Made by a program: the position numbers and the translations under genes. Under the pieces are notes generated by a model that was not told the DNA's origin, did not search any database, and saw nothing but the letters and a program-made list of their open reading frames with translations. A stretch of DNA of 64,000 nt. Source: CAYPNP01 sp964412195 (GTDB taxonomy: Bacteria; Acidobacteriota; JAAYUB01). Numbering within the stretch: position 1 is the stretch's first letter; every line of letters begins with the position of its first letter. This document shows, one piece after another, positions 16,543 to 25,315 of this stretch. The stretch spans positions 310,001 to 374,000 of the forward strand of contig CAYPNP010000001.1 in the NCBI GenBank assembly GCA_964412195.1, read 5' to 3'.

Positions 16543-19500
16543 TCAGCGCCCGGCGGTGTCGCCATACACTCGAGAGAGGAGCGGGTTGAAGGCAAACGCC
16601 TGCCGGAGCGATTCGCGCCCCCGCCGCTCCAGCTCGGCCCGCCCGCCGGACTCCGCCGTCCCCTGCGCCTTGAGCAGCAGCAGCCGGCCGCGCACGGCCA
16701 GGGCGCGGGCATGGCGGGGATTGATCGCCAGGGCCTCGCCTGCCCGGTCCAGTCCGGCCTGCCAGGTCCCGTCCGCCGGCTGGCCGGCGCGGTGCTGCCA
16801 CTCCGCCCGGCGCCACTGGACTTCCGCCTGCGCCTGGGGCACGTCCGGATCGCCCGGATTCTGCCGCCGGGCCAAAACGAGGCAGGCATCGGCCCGGTCG
16901 AGCTCTGCCAGGGGCGACCGGCCCTGGCGGGCGGACCAGCGCGCCGCGACCAGTTCGTACCAGCCGGCGACCAGGTGGCTCCAGTAGTAGCGCGGGTTGA
17001 CTTTCAGGCTGTCGCGGTAGTCGTCGCGGGCGCGCTCCAAGGCCGCGGCCGGATCCTGGCCGGTGTCGAGCAGCCTGGCCGCCCGGAGATACTGGTCCAT
17101 GATCAGCCCGAAATGCGGGTAATCGTACGAGGGATCGATGGCAATAGACCTCTGGAAAGCCTCGAATGCGCGCGCCAGGGGGGCGGCTGGGTCCTGGCCG
17201 CGTTCGACGGCGGCCTGGGCCTGACAGAGCCAGTTGTCGCCGAGGTTGAACCAGAGTGCGGCGTCGGACGGGTTGATCGCCTGGGCGCCGGCGAAAATGT
17301 CGCGTCCCTGTCGCAGCAGCGGCGTGGGATCCTGGCCGCAGGCAATCCGGCTGCGGCCCCACGAGGTGTAGACCACGCCCAGGTTCACCGGGACGTACGG
17401 GTCCTGCGGATTCCCGTCAATCACCTTCCGGTAGCTGGCGACGGCCTTTTCCAGCCAGGGGCCCGGGTCCGCGCCCCGCCGGATCTCGTAATCGGCACGG
17501 CGGTTGAGGGCGATGGCCTGGTTCAGGTAGGTCGAGAGGAAGGAGGGATTGATCCGGATGGCTTCCGCGAATTCCGCGAAGGCCTGGTCCAGCAGGTCGG
17601 AAGGATTGCCTCCCGCCGTCATCTCGGCCTCGGCCAGCAGGTCGAGGCATTCGCCCACCTTGTTGTGGTAGCGGCTTTCCGTGGGCTTGAGCCGGACGGC
17701 CGAACGATAGCTGTCCAGGGCCTGCTTCAGATAGGGCCGGGGATCCTGCCCGGACTTTCGGGCGTGCTCGGCTTTTGTCCACAGGGACATGCCCATGTTG
17801 TACCAGGGTGTGGACGGAGCGGGGGATAGCTGGATGGCCTTCTTGTAATAGGCGATAGCCTGGTCGGCCAGCGGCGCGGGATCCCGGCCGGCGTCCAGCG
17901 CCCGCCGGGCGCGGAGCGCGAACACCACGGCGAGGTTGTTGTAGACGGCCGTATTGTTCGGGTCGCTGGCCAGGGCCTTCCGGAACAGCTCCGCCGACTG
18001 TTCCAGGAGCGGTCCGATGTCCTGCCCGCGCGCCATCAGGTTCTGGCCGCTGCGCCACAGGTTGCGCCCGCAGATGTTGTACGCCTCGGCGTTGGCGGGA
18101 TCCAGACGGATCGCCTGCCGGGCCGCCTCGTTGGACCGCTCCAGCGCCGGCCCCTCTTCCTTTCCGGTGTCGTGAAGGAGATTCGCCCAGTAAGCGTACA
18201 ACTCGGCGCGCAGCACGTAGGTTCCGGCCCGGCCGGGATCGGCAGCGAGGGCCTGGCGGCAGCATTCCTCCGCGTTGGCCAGGATGGCTTCGGCCGGGCG
18301 GCCTTGGGAGCGGGCCAGCTCCATCCGGGCGATCCAGACGCGGGCCAGGCTCTCATAGACGGTGGGGTCGGAGCGGGCGATGTTCGCCGCCAGCGTCAGG
18401 GGCGGATCCGCCTGCTCGAGCAGTTCCTCCGTCTTTGTTTGGTCTCCCAGCTCCTGGGTTTGGCGGGCCCAGGCGATGTAGACATTCCCCTCCAGCAGGG
18501 GGATCTCGTACGCCCAGGGAGCCTGGCGCCCGGCCTGGCGCAAGGTCGCCAAGGCCGGTTCCCATTGCTCCTCGTAAAACCGCACCAGCGCTTCCCCGTA
18601 CAGCGGGACGTCCATGCCGCCCTGCCCAGCCTCCCGCAGGTGCTTCAGGGCGGGGTCGCGGTAGAGCCGCTCGATTTCCTGCCGGCGGGCTTTTTTCACC
18701 TCAACGTTCTGGATGCTGTTCGTCGCCTGAAACGCTCTTTCGTACTGGTCGCCCAGCGCGCGGCCGAGGGCGTAGGCGGACTCGGGCGTGCGGTAGCCTT
18801 TGTCCCAGGACTCCTGCAACCGATTCCGGGCCTCGGCAAAATCCTGGAGCGCCAGGCTGCCGCGGCCCAGGGCGTAGGCGCCGGCGGACCGGCCGATGTC
18901 GCCGAGCCGGCCCATCTCCCGGCGGATCGACTCCATGCGCTGCCGGACCCGGGCCTTCTCCGTCTGGGTGTCGTGCAGGGGCAGGAGGTAGGCATAGCGC
19001 ATGATGCCCTCGATCTCCTTCACCTCCTGGCCGAAGCGCTGCGCGGCGATGGCCTGCTCCTTCGCCAGCCACTGGGCCCGCAGGGCCACGATGCCGAGGC
19101 CCAGGACCAGCACCGCGGCCACGGCCGTCACGGCGGCCAGGGCCTTGTGCTTGACGATCTTCTTCTTCAGGCGGTAGAGGCCGCTGGCGGGTCGGGCCAG
19201 GATCGGCTCCCCGTCGAGGTAGCGCCCCAGGTCCTCGGCCAGGGCGCGGGCGGAATCGTAGCGCCGCTGGGGCTCCTTCTCCATGGCCTTGAGGACGATG
19301 GTCTCCAGGTCGGGGGGGATGCCGGGATCGACCCTGCGGGGCGGGACCGGGTCCGCCTGGACCACCTTGAGGATGACCTGCAGGGGATTGTCGCCGGCGA
19401 AGGGCGGCTGCCCGGTGAGCAGCTCGTACAGGGTGGCGCCCAGGCTGTAGACATCGGAGCGCCGGTCCATCCGGTGCACCTCGCCCCGGGCCTGCTCCGG

Positions 19501-20046
19501 CGGCATGTAGGCGGGCGAGCCCACCACGGTGCCGGTGGTGGTTGCGCCCCGGGCGTCCACCTGGCGGACCAGGCCGAAGTCCATCACGCAGGGCCGCCAA
19601 CTGCCATCGCCGGCCTGCTCCACCAGGATGTTGGCCGGCTTCAGGTCGCGGTGGATCAGCCCGAGCCGGTGGGCGGCGTGCATGGCCTCGGCCGCCTGCT
19701 GCATCAAGCGCAGCTTCTGCTCGAGCGTCAAGGAGCGGGCGGCCAGGTGGATCGGGCCGCCGTCGATGAGCTGCATGGCGATGTAGGGGTGGCCCTCGGC
19801 CTCCCCGACCTCGTAGACCCGGCAGATGTACTCATGGTCGATCCGGGCCTGGGCCTGGGCCTCCTGGAAGAGCCGCTGGACGTGCTCGCGGTCGTCCTCG
19901 TGGCGCAGGAACTTCAGGGCGACGAGGCGGTTCAGCCGGGGGTCCCGGGCCTTGTAAACCCGGGCCATCCCGCCCTCGCCGAGAAAAGTCAGGTCTTCGT
20001 AGCGGTCCCAGGAGGAAAATTGAAGCGGGAAGAGTTCCAGCGGCAT
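16543..20046 (-). CDS. Ser/Thr protein kinase with long TPR tail
   Basis: 1167 residues. Residues 15-290 are a complete Hanks-type kinase: Gly loop GEGGMA at 23-28, Lys45, catalytic HRDLKPAN at 132-139 with Asp134, DFG Asp156, and the activation-loop end MPPEQ near 181. A single membrane helix follows at about 301-322 after a Lys-rich stop. The remaining 840 residues are helical repeats of TPR type with many ALxxDPxxxxxY and GQDP-containing units, predicted to be outside the membrane. Such kinases are common in Acidobacteriota, Planctomycetota and Myxococcota. ATG at 20046 was chosen because kinase homology begins about 15 residues later; the frame stays open for 228 further codons of non-homologous sequence. 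Substrates are unknown. Confidence 0.9.
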   Translation of the reverse strand: MPLELFPLQFSSWDRYEDLTFLGEGGMARVYKARDPRLNRLVALKFLRHEDDREHVQRLFQEAQAQARIDHEYICRVYEVGEAEGHPYIAMQLIDGGPIHLAARSLTLEQKLRLMQQAAEAMHAAHRLGLIHRDLKPANILVEQAGDGSWRPCVMDFGLVRQVDARGATTTGTVVGSPAYMPPEQARGEVHRMDRRSDVYSLGATLYELLTGQPPFAGDNPLQVILKVVQADPVPPRRVDPGIPPDLETIVLKAMEKEPQRRYDSARALAEDLGRYLDGEPILARPASGLYRLKKKIVKHKALAAVTAVAAVLVLGLGIVALRAQWLAKEQAIAAQRFGQEVKEIEGIMRYAYLLPLHDTQTEKARVRQRMESIRREMGRLGDIGRSAGAYALGRGSLALQDFAEARNRLQESWDKGYRTPESAYALGRALGDQYERAFQATNSIQNVEVKKARRQEIERLYRDPALKHLREAGQGGMDVPLYGEALVRFYEEQWEPALATLRQAGRQAPWAYEIPLLEGNVYIAWARQTQELGDQTKTEELLEQADPPLTLAANIARSDPTVYESLARVWIARMELARSQGRPAEAILANAEECCRQALAADPGRAGTYVLRAELYAYWANLLHDTGKEEGPALERSNEAARQAIRLDPANAEAYNICGRNLWRSGQNLMARGQDIGPLLEQSAELFRKALASDPNNTAVYNNLAVVFALRARRALDAGRDPAPLADQAIAYYKKAIQLSPAPSTPWYNMGMSLWTKAEHARKSGQDPRPYLKQALDSYRSAVRLKPTESRYHNKVGECLDLLAEAEMTAGGNPSDLLDQAFAEFAEAIRINPSFLSTYLNQAIALNRRADYEIRRGADPGPWLEKAVASYRKVIDGNPQDPYVPVNLGVVYTSWGRSRIACGQDPTPLLRQGRDIFAGAQAINPSDAALWFNLGDNWLCQAQAAVERGQDPAAPLARAFEAFQRSIAIDPSYDYPHFGLIMDQYLRAARLLDTGQDPAAALERARDDYRDSLKVNPRYYWSHLVAGWYELVAARWSARQGRSPLAELDRADACLVLARRQNPGDPDVPQAQAEVQWRRAEWQHRAGQPADGTWQAGLDRAGEALAINPRHARALAVRGRLLLLKAQGTAESGGRAELERRGRESLRQAFAFNPLLSRVYGDTAGR

Positions 20047-20158
20047 CCAAGTGGCTCCAGGGCCGGCGTCTCCGGGAGAACTGCGGCCACGAATAGATTG
20101 ATCCGTTCGAAGCGCCAGTTTATCATAACTTCCTACGAGCCGGTTGCGGGAGATGCGC

Positions 20159-20557
20159 ATGCGGCAGAGGAAAATTTCTCCGGATCGTTCCGGCTTCGGC
20201 CACGCCGTGGTCCGGCGGTGCCTGACCGCCGGCCTGGTCGTGTGGCTGCTGGCCCTGCAGGCCCCGCTGCCGGTGTTCCACCTCGCCTGCCCGGCCGACG
20301 GGGAGCCGCCGGCCGGGGGATCCGGGGACGCGCCGTTCTGGGCATCCCGCGCGCCCGCCGCCCCGGCCCATGACGCCTCGCACTGCCTGATTTGCCAGGC
20401 ATTCTGCCGGCTTGCCCGGGTGCTGGTGTCCGCAGCCGCGGACTGCCAGAGCCGGCCCGCTGAAAGTCCTTTGCTGGCGCATCTGACCCCCGACCCTCCG
20501 GCGGAAGTGCCGTACCCCACCCTGGCGGGCTCCCGCGCACCGCCCACTGTCTCCTGA
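20159..20557 (+). CDS. Small exported Cys/His protein, DUF2946-like
   Basis: 132 residues with an N-terminal hydrophobic segment (AGLVVWLLALQAPLPVFHLAC) that can act as signal peptide or anchor. The middle has HDASHCLICQAFC, a Cys/His cluster resembling the HxxHCxxC core of DUF2946 proteins, which are usually found next to metal transport genes. The rest is Pro- and Ala-rich and poorly structured. Start choice is uncertain: ATG at 20153 has no room for a ribosome site, whereas ATG at 20159 has CGGGAG six bases upstream. It is the first gene of the metal-uptake cluster and divergent from the kinase gene. A metal-binding role is inferred from motif and context. Confidence 0.6.
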   Translation: MRQRKISPDRSGFGHAVVRRCLTAGLVVWLLALQAPLPVFHLACPADGEPPAGGSGDAPFWASRAPAAPAHDASHCLICQAFCRLARVLVSAAADCQSRPAESPLLAHLTPDPPAEVPYPTLAGSRAPPTVS

Positions 20558-20650
20558 CCTGCTTTTTCCCCAGCCCTCTTGACTGCAGTGGCCCCGCGGG
20601 GCCTGTGCCGATCCTGGTTCACTGAATCGGGCGACAATAAGGAGAATTCC

Positions 20651-22273
20651 ATGAGCACTCGCATCGGTTCCCCCAGGCGGGATGCGTGCCGGTCGTTGTT
20701 GCTTTGGTGCGGGATGGCCGCCCTGGCCACGGGAGGGGTGGCGGCCCAGGAGCCCCCGAAATCGGAACTGGAGTCTCTCCGCCAGGAGATCGCGGAGCTG
20801 CGGCGCCGCGACGCAGCCCGTGAAGCCGAGCTGGCCCGTTTGAAATCCCAGGTGGAAGCCTTGCTGAAAACCGTCTCCGCCCCGGCCGCCCCGGCGACGC
20901 CGGTTCCGCCAGCCCCCGGCTCCGATCAGGACGCCCTGGACGCCGCGCTGCAGGCCCCCGCCGGCGCGGCGGGCGGGACCCCACCGGGTCCGGCGGATTG
21001 GTCGGCTCCCCCGGCCTCGGCCGCGGACCGTTCCGGGCCGGCCGGGCTCCTGCGCCTGATCGACGTCTCGCTGGACGGGCTGCTCGCCGCCGGTGGCTCC
21101 ACCGCCACGGACGCCGAGCTGGCGGATCTCGAGGGCGGCGGCCACGATCCGAAGGGGCGCGGATTCACCCTCCAGCAGGCCGAGGTTTCCCTGGCCGGGG
21201 CGGTGGACCCCTATTTCGCCGCCGAGGCCCACATCGTCTTCATCCCCGGCGGGGTGGAGCTGGAAGAGGCGTTTGCCACCACCCAGGCTCTGCCGGCCGG
21301 CCTCCAGCTCAAGGCCGGGTATTTCCTGTCGGAATTCGGCCGGATCAATCCGACGCACCCCCACGCCTGGACCTGGCTGGACCAGCCGGTGATCGCCACC
21401 CGGCTCTTCGGCCCGGACGGCATGCGCGCGGCCGGGCTCCGGGGGGGCTGGCTCGCGCCGCTGCCCTGGTACTCCGAATTTCAGGTCACCCTCCAGGACG
21501 CCGCCGGCGAAACCATGACCAGTTTCCTGGCGTCCCCATCCTCGACCGGAGAAGCCGGCCACGCGCACGGCAAGTCGGCCGGATCTCCACTCCCGGCGCC
21601 CGACCTCGTCCTGCACGAGGCGGAGGACGGAGAGGGCGCCACCGGCATCGGCGGGCGGCCGCTCCTGGACCGGGAGGTGGCGAGCCTCGCGGACCTGGCC
21701 TGGCTGCTGCGCTGGAAAAACGGCTGGGACTTTTCGCCGGCGGTGTCCGCCCAGTGGGGGATCTCCGGCATGACCGGGCCGAATGCCACCGGCCCGGACG
21801 GGCGCACCTGGCTGTACGGCACCGATCTCGTGGTGAAGTGGCGTCCGGTGGACAACCGGCGCGGCTGGCCCTTCCTGAAGTGGGAATCGGAGTGGATGGC
21901 CCGCCAGTACCGGGCGGCGGCGTATTCCGACGCCGACGACCCGGACGACATCATCGACCTGCCCCGGGCCACGCTCAAGGACTGGGGGTTCTACAGCCAG
22001 CTCCTCTATGGTTTCCGCTACCAGTGGGCGGCGGGCGTCCGGGTGGAGCACGCCACCGGCAGCGGCGAGAGCGTCGGCGGCCGGGAGAACGACCCCTACC
22101 GCGACAACCGCTTCCGTTTCTCCCCGCTGCTGCTCTGGCAGCCTTCGGAATTCTCGCGGCTGCGGTTCCAGTACAACTATGACCGGGCCGACCATCTGGC
22201 CGCCGGGGACGCCCATTCCTTCTGGCTGGGGCTCGAGTTCCTGATCGGCGCGCACCCGGCACATCAATACTAA
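20651..22273 (+). CDS. Outer-membrane porin-like protein of metal cluster
   Basis: 540 residues: a signal peptide (to GGVAAQ), a coiled-coil segment (LESLRQEIAELRRRDAARE and beyond), a Pro/Ala-rich linker, then a beta-rich domain of about 400 residues that looks like a porin barrel. Segments such as GYFLSEFGRINPTHPHAW, with HPHAW, and the closing SFWLGLEFLIG fit outer-membrane proteins found with zinc ABC systems. A loop near residues 292-302 has GEAGHAHGK, a possible metal-binding stretch. I infer passage or binding of zinc or a related metal at the outer membrane. AAGGAG precedes ATG; 11 bases separate it from the binding-protein gene, so they are co-transcribed. Not a TonB receptor: no plug domain is seen. 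Confidence 0.72.
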   Translation: MSTRIGSPRRDACRSLLLWCGMAALATGGVAAQEPPKSELESLRQEIAELRRRDAAREAELARLKSQVEALLKTVSAPAAPATPVPPAPGSDQDALDAALQAPAGAAGGTPPGPADWSAPPASAADRSGPAGLLRLIDVSLDGLLAAGGSTATDAELADLEGGGHDPKGRGFTLQQAEVSLAGAVDPYFAAEAHIVFIPGGVELEEAFATTQALPAGLQLKAGYFLSEFGRINPTHPHAWTWLDQPVIATRLFGPDGMRAAGLRGGWLAPLPWYSEFQVTLQDAAGETMTSFLASPSSTGEAGHAHGKSAGSPLPAPDLVLHEAEDGEGATGIGGRPLLDREVASLADLAWLLRWKNGWDFSPAVSAQWGISGMTGPNATGPDGRTWLYGTDLVVKWRPVDNRRGWPFLKWESEWMARQYRAAAYSDADDPDDIIDLPRATLKDWGFYSQLLYGFRYQWAAGVRVEHATGSGESVGGRENDPYRDNRFRFSPLLLWQPSEFSRLRFQYNYDRADHLAAGDAHSFWLGLEFLIGAHPAHQY

Positions 22274-22284
22274 GGAGGGTGATC

Positions 22285-23391
22285 ATGCGAAACCATGCCC
22301 GATTGCGGATTGTGGATTGCGGATTGCGGATTGGAGTCTGGGTGGTCGCCGGGCTCCTGGTGGGGTTGCTGTTGGCCGGTGCGACCGGGGTGGCGCGGGG
22401 GGAGGCTCTGCGGGTGTGCGCCACCACGCCGGACCTGGGCAGCCTGGCGCGGGCCGTGGGCGGCGACCGGGTGACGGTGACCGTGTTCGCCAAGGGGACG
22501 GAGGATGCCCATTTCGTCGAGGTCCGACCGGCGTTCCTCAAGGAGTTGAGCCAGGCCCGGCTCTACATCCAGACCGGCCTCGACCTGGAGGTCGGCTGGG
22601 CGCCCGCCCTCCTGCAGAATTGCCGGAACGTGTCCGTCTCCCCGGGCGGGCGCGGCTACCTCGACGCGAGCGCGGTGATCGCCCCACTGGCGGTGCCGTC
22701 GGTGGCCGTGGACCGCTCCATGGGGGACGTGCACGCCGCCGGCAATCCCCACTACCTGCTGGATCCCGTCAACGGCCTGCGGGTGGCGGCTGCCATTCGC
22801 GACCGGCTGTCCAGCCTGGATCCGGCCGGCCGGGAGCAGTACGCCGCCCGGTTCCAGGAGTTCCGTGGGCGGCTGCTGGCGGCGCTGGTGGGCCCGGAGC
22901 TGGCGCAGGTCTACGACGGCGAGAAGCTGGCCCTGCTGCAGGAGCGGGGCGGCCTGCTGGAGTTCCTCAAGAGCCGCGGGCAGGCGGACCTGCTGGGCGG
23001 CTGGCTCGGCCGGATGGCCCCGTACGCGGGCAGCCGGGCCGTGGCCGACCACGACATGTGGCCTTATTTCGGGCGGCGGTTCGAATTGCGGGTGGACGCC
23101 TTTCTGGAGCCCAAGCCGGGCGTGTCGCCCACCACCCGCCACCTGGGCGACTTGATCGCCCGGATGCGCGCAGAAGGCATCCGGATCATCCTGTCGGCGA
23201 CATACTTTGATCCCCGCCACGCCCGCTTCGTGGCCGAAAAGACGGGCGCGACGGTGGTGCCCGTGGCCCATCAGGTCGGCGCCCGCCCGGGCGCCGACGA
23301 CTACCTGACCATGGTGGATTACAACGTCCGGCAGATCGCCTCCGCCCTGGGCGGCAGCCGCCCCGGCAGCGATGCCGGAAAGGGGGAGTGA
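22285..23391 (+). CDS. znuA: Zinc/manganese-type ABC substrate-binding protein
   Basis: 368 residues of the cluster A-I (ZnuA/TroA) family. Probable metal ligands are His in TEDAHFVEVRP, His in GNPHYLLDP, His in ADHDMWPYF and an acidic residue in the C-terminal lobe. The usual His-rich loop of ZnuA is absent, so manganese or iron cannot be excluded. The signal peptide is unusual: residues 6-17 are encoded by four copies of a heptamer repeat (ATTGCGG) before the hydrophobic core VVAGLLVGLLLAGATG. AAGGAGGG at 22272-22279 supports ATG 22285. Its stop overlaps the ATPase start by TGATG. The protein delivers metal to the permease in the periplasm. Confidence 0.86.
   Translation: MRNHARLRIVDCGLRIGVWVVAGLLVGLLLAGATGVARGEALRVCATTPDLGSLARAVGGDRVTVTVFAKGTEDAHFVEVRPAFLKELSQARLYIQTGLDLEVGWAPALLQNCRNVSVSPGGRGYLDASAVIAPLAVPSVAVDRSMGDVHAAGNPHYLLDPVNGLRVAAAIRDRLSSLDPAGREQYAARFQEFRGRLLAALVGPELAQVYDGEKLALLQERGGLLEFLKSRGQADLLGGWLGRMAPYAGSRAVADHDMWPYFGRRFELRVDAFLEPKPGVSPTTRHLGDLIARMRAEGIRIILSATYFDPRHARFVAEKTGATVVPVAHQVGARPGADDYLTMVDYNVRQIASALGGSRPGSDAGKGE
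22302..22329 (+). repeat. Heptamer repeat (ATTGCGG) inside a coding region
   Basis: Four tandem heptamers, ATTGCGG ATTGTGG ATTGCGG ATTGCGG, lie within codons 6-15 of the binding-protein gene. Because 7 is not a multiple of 3, successive units are read in different frames, giving RLRIVDCGLRIG. The family resembles spacer repeats elsewhere in this genome in period but not in sequence. Confidence 0.8.
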
Positions 23392-24161
23392 TGGGCGAGA
23401 CAGCGCCGGCTTTCCGCCTGCGGGACGTCTCGGTGGGCTACGGTTCCCGGCCCGTCCTGGCGGGGCTCAACTTCGAGGTGTTTCCGGGGGAGTTCTGGTT
23501 TTTCCTCGGCCCCAACGGGGAGGGCAAGACGACCCTGCTCAAGACCCTGCTGGGGGCGCTGCGTCCCCTGCGGGGCATCGTCGAATGGCATGCGGATTTC
23601 GCCGACCGCCGGCGCTGGGGGTTCGTGCCGCAGCGCTGCGACCTGAATCCCACCCTGTCCACCACCGTGCGGGAATTCGTCCTCCTGGGGCTGGTCGGGA
23701 TCCGGGCCGGCGGGAAGGAAAAAACCGCACGCCTGGCGGAGGCGCTGGCGGCGGTGGGGCTCGCCGGATTGTCCGGCCGGAGCTACTGGGCGCTCTCGGG
23801 CGGGCAGCGCCAGCGCGCCCTGGTGGCCCGCGCCCTGGTCCGGCGGCCGTCCCTGCTGGTGGTGGACGAGCCCACGACGGGCCTGGACCTGGCGGCGGAG
23901 GAGGCCCTGCTCGAGTCTCTGGCCGCGCTGAATCGGGCGCAGGGCACGACCGTGATCTTCGTCACCCACGAGCTGGTGACGGCCGCCCGCCACGCCTCGC
24001 ACGCGGCGCTGTTTCGGGGCGGGGGCATCCGCGCCGGCCGGGTGGAGGAGATCTTCACCGAAGCCGAGCTCGGGGCGACCTATGGCGTGCCGGTGGCGGT
24101 CAGCCCCACCTCGGCGGGAGCCTGGGCCGTCCACGTCCGCCGCGAGGAGGTGGGGAAATGA
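23391..24161 (+). CDS. znuC: Metal ABC transporter ATPase
   Basis: 256 residues. Walker A GPNGEGKT is at 40-47, the signature motif LSGGQRQR near 136-143, and Walker B with the D-loop reads LLVVDEPTTGLDLA. Length and order fit ZnuC-type ATPases. The start lies in a TGATG overlap with the binding-protein gene and its own stop overlaps the permease start by ATGA, so the three are translationally coupled. It powers metal import from the cytoplasmic face as a homodimer. Confidence 0.92.
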   Translation: MGETAPAFRLRDVSVGYGSRPVLAGLNFEVFPGEFWFFLGPNGEGKTTLLKTLLGALRPLRGIVEWHADFADRRRWGFVPQRCDLNPTLSTTVREFVLLGLVGIRAGGKEKTARLAEALAAVGLAGLSGRSYWALSGGQRQRALVARALVRRPSLLVVDEPTTGLDLAAEEALLESLAALNRAQGTTVIFVTHELVTAARHASHAALFRGGGIRAGRVEEIFTEAELGATYGVPVAVSPTSAGAWAVHVRREEVGK

Positions 24162-25012
24162 TTGCGGAATTCATCGCCTCGTGGCCGTTGTTCGCCTCGG
24201 CCTACGTCGCCGGCTGGCTCATCGCCGTGCTGCTGGCCATGGTGGGGGTCCTGGTGGTCGCGCGGGACCAGATCTTTTTGGGCGCCGCGGTGGCCCAGTC
24301 GTCGACGCTGGGGGTCGCCCTGAGCCTGTGGCTGGCCGTCCTGCCCCTCGGCTGGCTGAGCGGCTGGCTGGGCCGGCCAGAAGGGCACGCCGTGATGGGA
24401 GTCTCCTTCGCGGTGCTGGCCGCCCTCCTGAGTTCCCGGCCGGGAGGCGCGGGCCGGGAGAGTCCGGAGGCGGTCACCGGGTGGGTCTTCATCCTGGCGT
24501 CCAGCTTCTCGATCCTGCTCGTCTCCCACAGTCCCCACGGCCTGGAAGAGGTCCAGCAGATCATGGCCTCCAGCCTGATCGGCGCCACGGCCACCGACTT
24601 GGCGGCCCTGGGCGCCCTCACCACGATCACCTGTGCCGCGGTGATTCTCCTGAACCAGCGCTTGCTCCTGTTTGCCCTGGACCCGGCCATGGCCGAGGCG
24701 GCGGGGCTCCACCCGCGGCGCTGGGCGGCCGCCACAGCGGTCTGGCTCGGCCTGGCGGTGGGCGGGTCCCTGCATGCGGCGGGCCTGATCTACGCCTTCG
24801 GTTGCCTCGTGCTGCCGGCGCTGGTGGCCAAGAACCTCTGCCGCCAGGTCCGGTCCATGTTCTGGGCGGCGCCGGCAACGGCCCTGGCCACGGCGGTGGC
24901 TGGCTTCGTTCTGGCCAACCATTACGACTACCCGCCCGGCCAGCTCACGGTGGCCCTCCTGGCCGCCCTGCTCCCCGCCGCCTGGGGTGTCCGGAAGCTC
25001 CGGTCGCGTTGA
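24158..25012 (+). CDS. znuB: Metal ABC transporter permease
   Basis: 284 residues with about eight membrane segments, as in the ZnuB/TroC family. Typical segments are GVLVVARDQIFLGAAVAQSS near residue 32 and AAGLIYAFGCLVLPALVA in the C-terminal half. A slightly unusual loop between helices 2 and 3 (GRPEGHAV) contains a His. It forms the inner-membrane channel with the ATPase. Last gene of the cluster; no hairpin terminator is seen in the 303 bases that follow. Confidence 0.9.
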   Translation: MIAEFIASWPLFASAYVAGWLIAVLLAMVGVLVVARDQIFLGAAVAQSSTLGVALSLWLAVLPLGWLSGWLGRPEGHAVMGVSFAVLAALLSSRPGGAGRESPEAVTGWVFILASSFSILLVSHSPHGLEEVQQIMASSLIGATATDLAALGALTTITCAAVILLNQRLLLFALDPAMAEAAGLHPRRWAAATAVWLGLAVGGSLHAAGLIYAFGCLVLPALVAKNLCRQVRSMFWAAPATALATAVAGFVLANHYDYPPGQLTVALLAALLPAAWGVRKLRSR

Positions 25013-25315
25013 AGTCCGCCTGGAGGCCGCAAACCCAAGGCCCAGCACCATCGGCACGGGAAGCGCCAGAGGCTGTGGCGCAACCGGGAATTGTCTCAAT
25101 CCATCTGACCGGTGATTGCCGCCGCTGCCGCTCCCGGCGCGGATCGGCCGGGGGAGTTGGACGTGGATCCTCCCCCGGCGCCGTCCCCGCGCCGCGGACC
25201 CGAGGCGCCTCTCGACCCGGCCCGCGACCCAGACAATCTTTTCCCCGGCCCATTCGCTGTGATATAATCCGTGAACTTCTGCCCGGAATGTAACATCACG
25301 TCACGGAGGTGCTGT
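25013..25315. other. Spacer before the subtilase gene
   Basis: 303 bases without a gene. The only signal is the extended -10 box at 25260-25268 close to its end. Confidence 0.5.
25260..25268 (+). promoter_or_regulatory. Extended -10 promoter of subtilase gene
   Basis: TGATATAAT is a consensus extended -10 element, giving a leader of about 40 bases before the ATG. No recognisable -35 at normal spacing, as is common for extended -10 promoters. Confidence 0.55.

Noticed and set aside
20590..20603. Perfect palindrome GGCCCCGCGGGGCC before the porin gene as a Zur operator
   Set aside because: A 14-base GC-only palindrome is expected by chance at this base composition, and it does not resemble AT-rich Zur sites.
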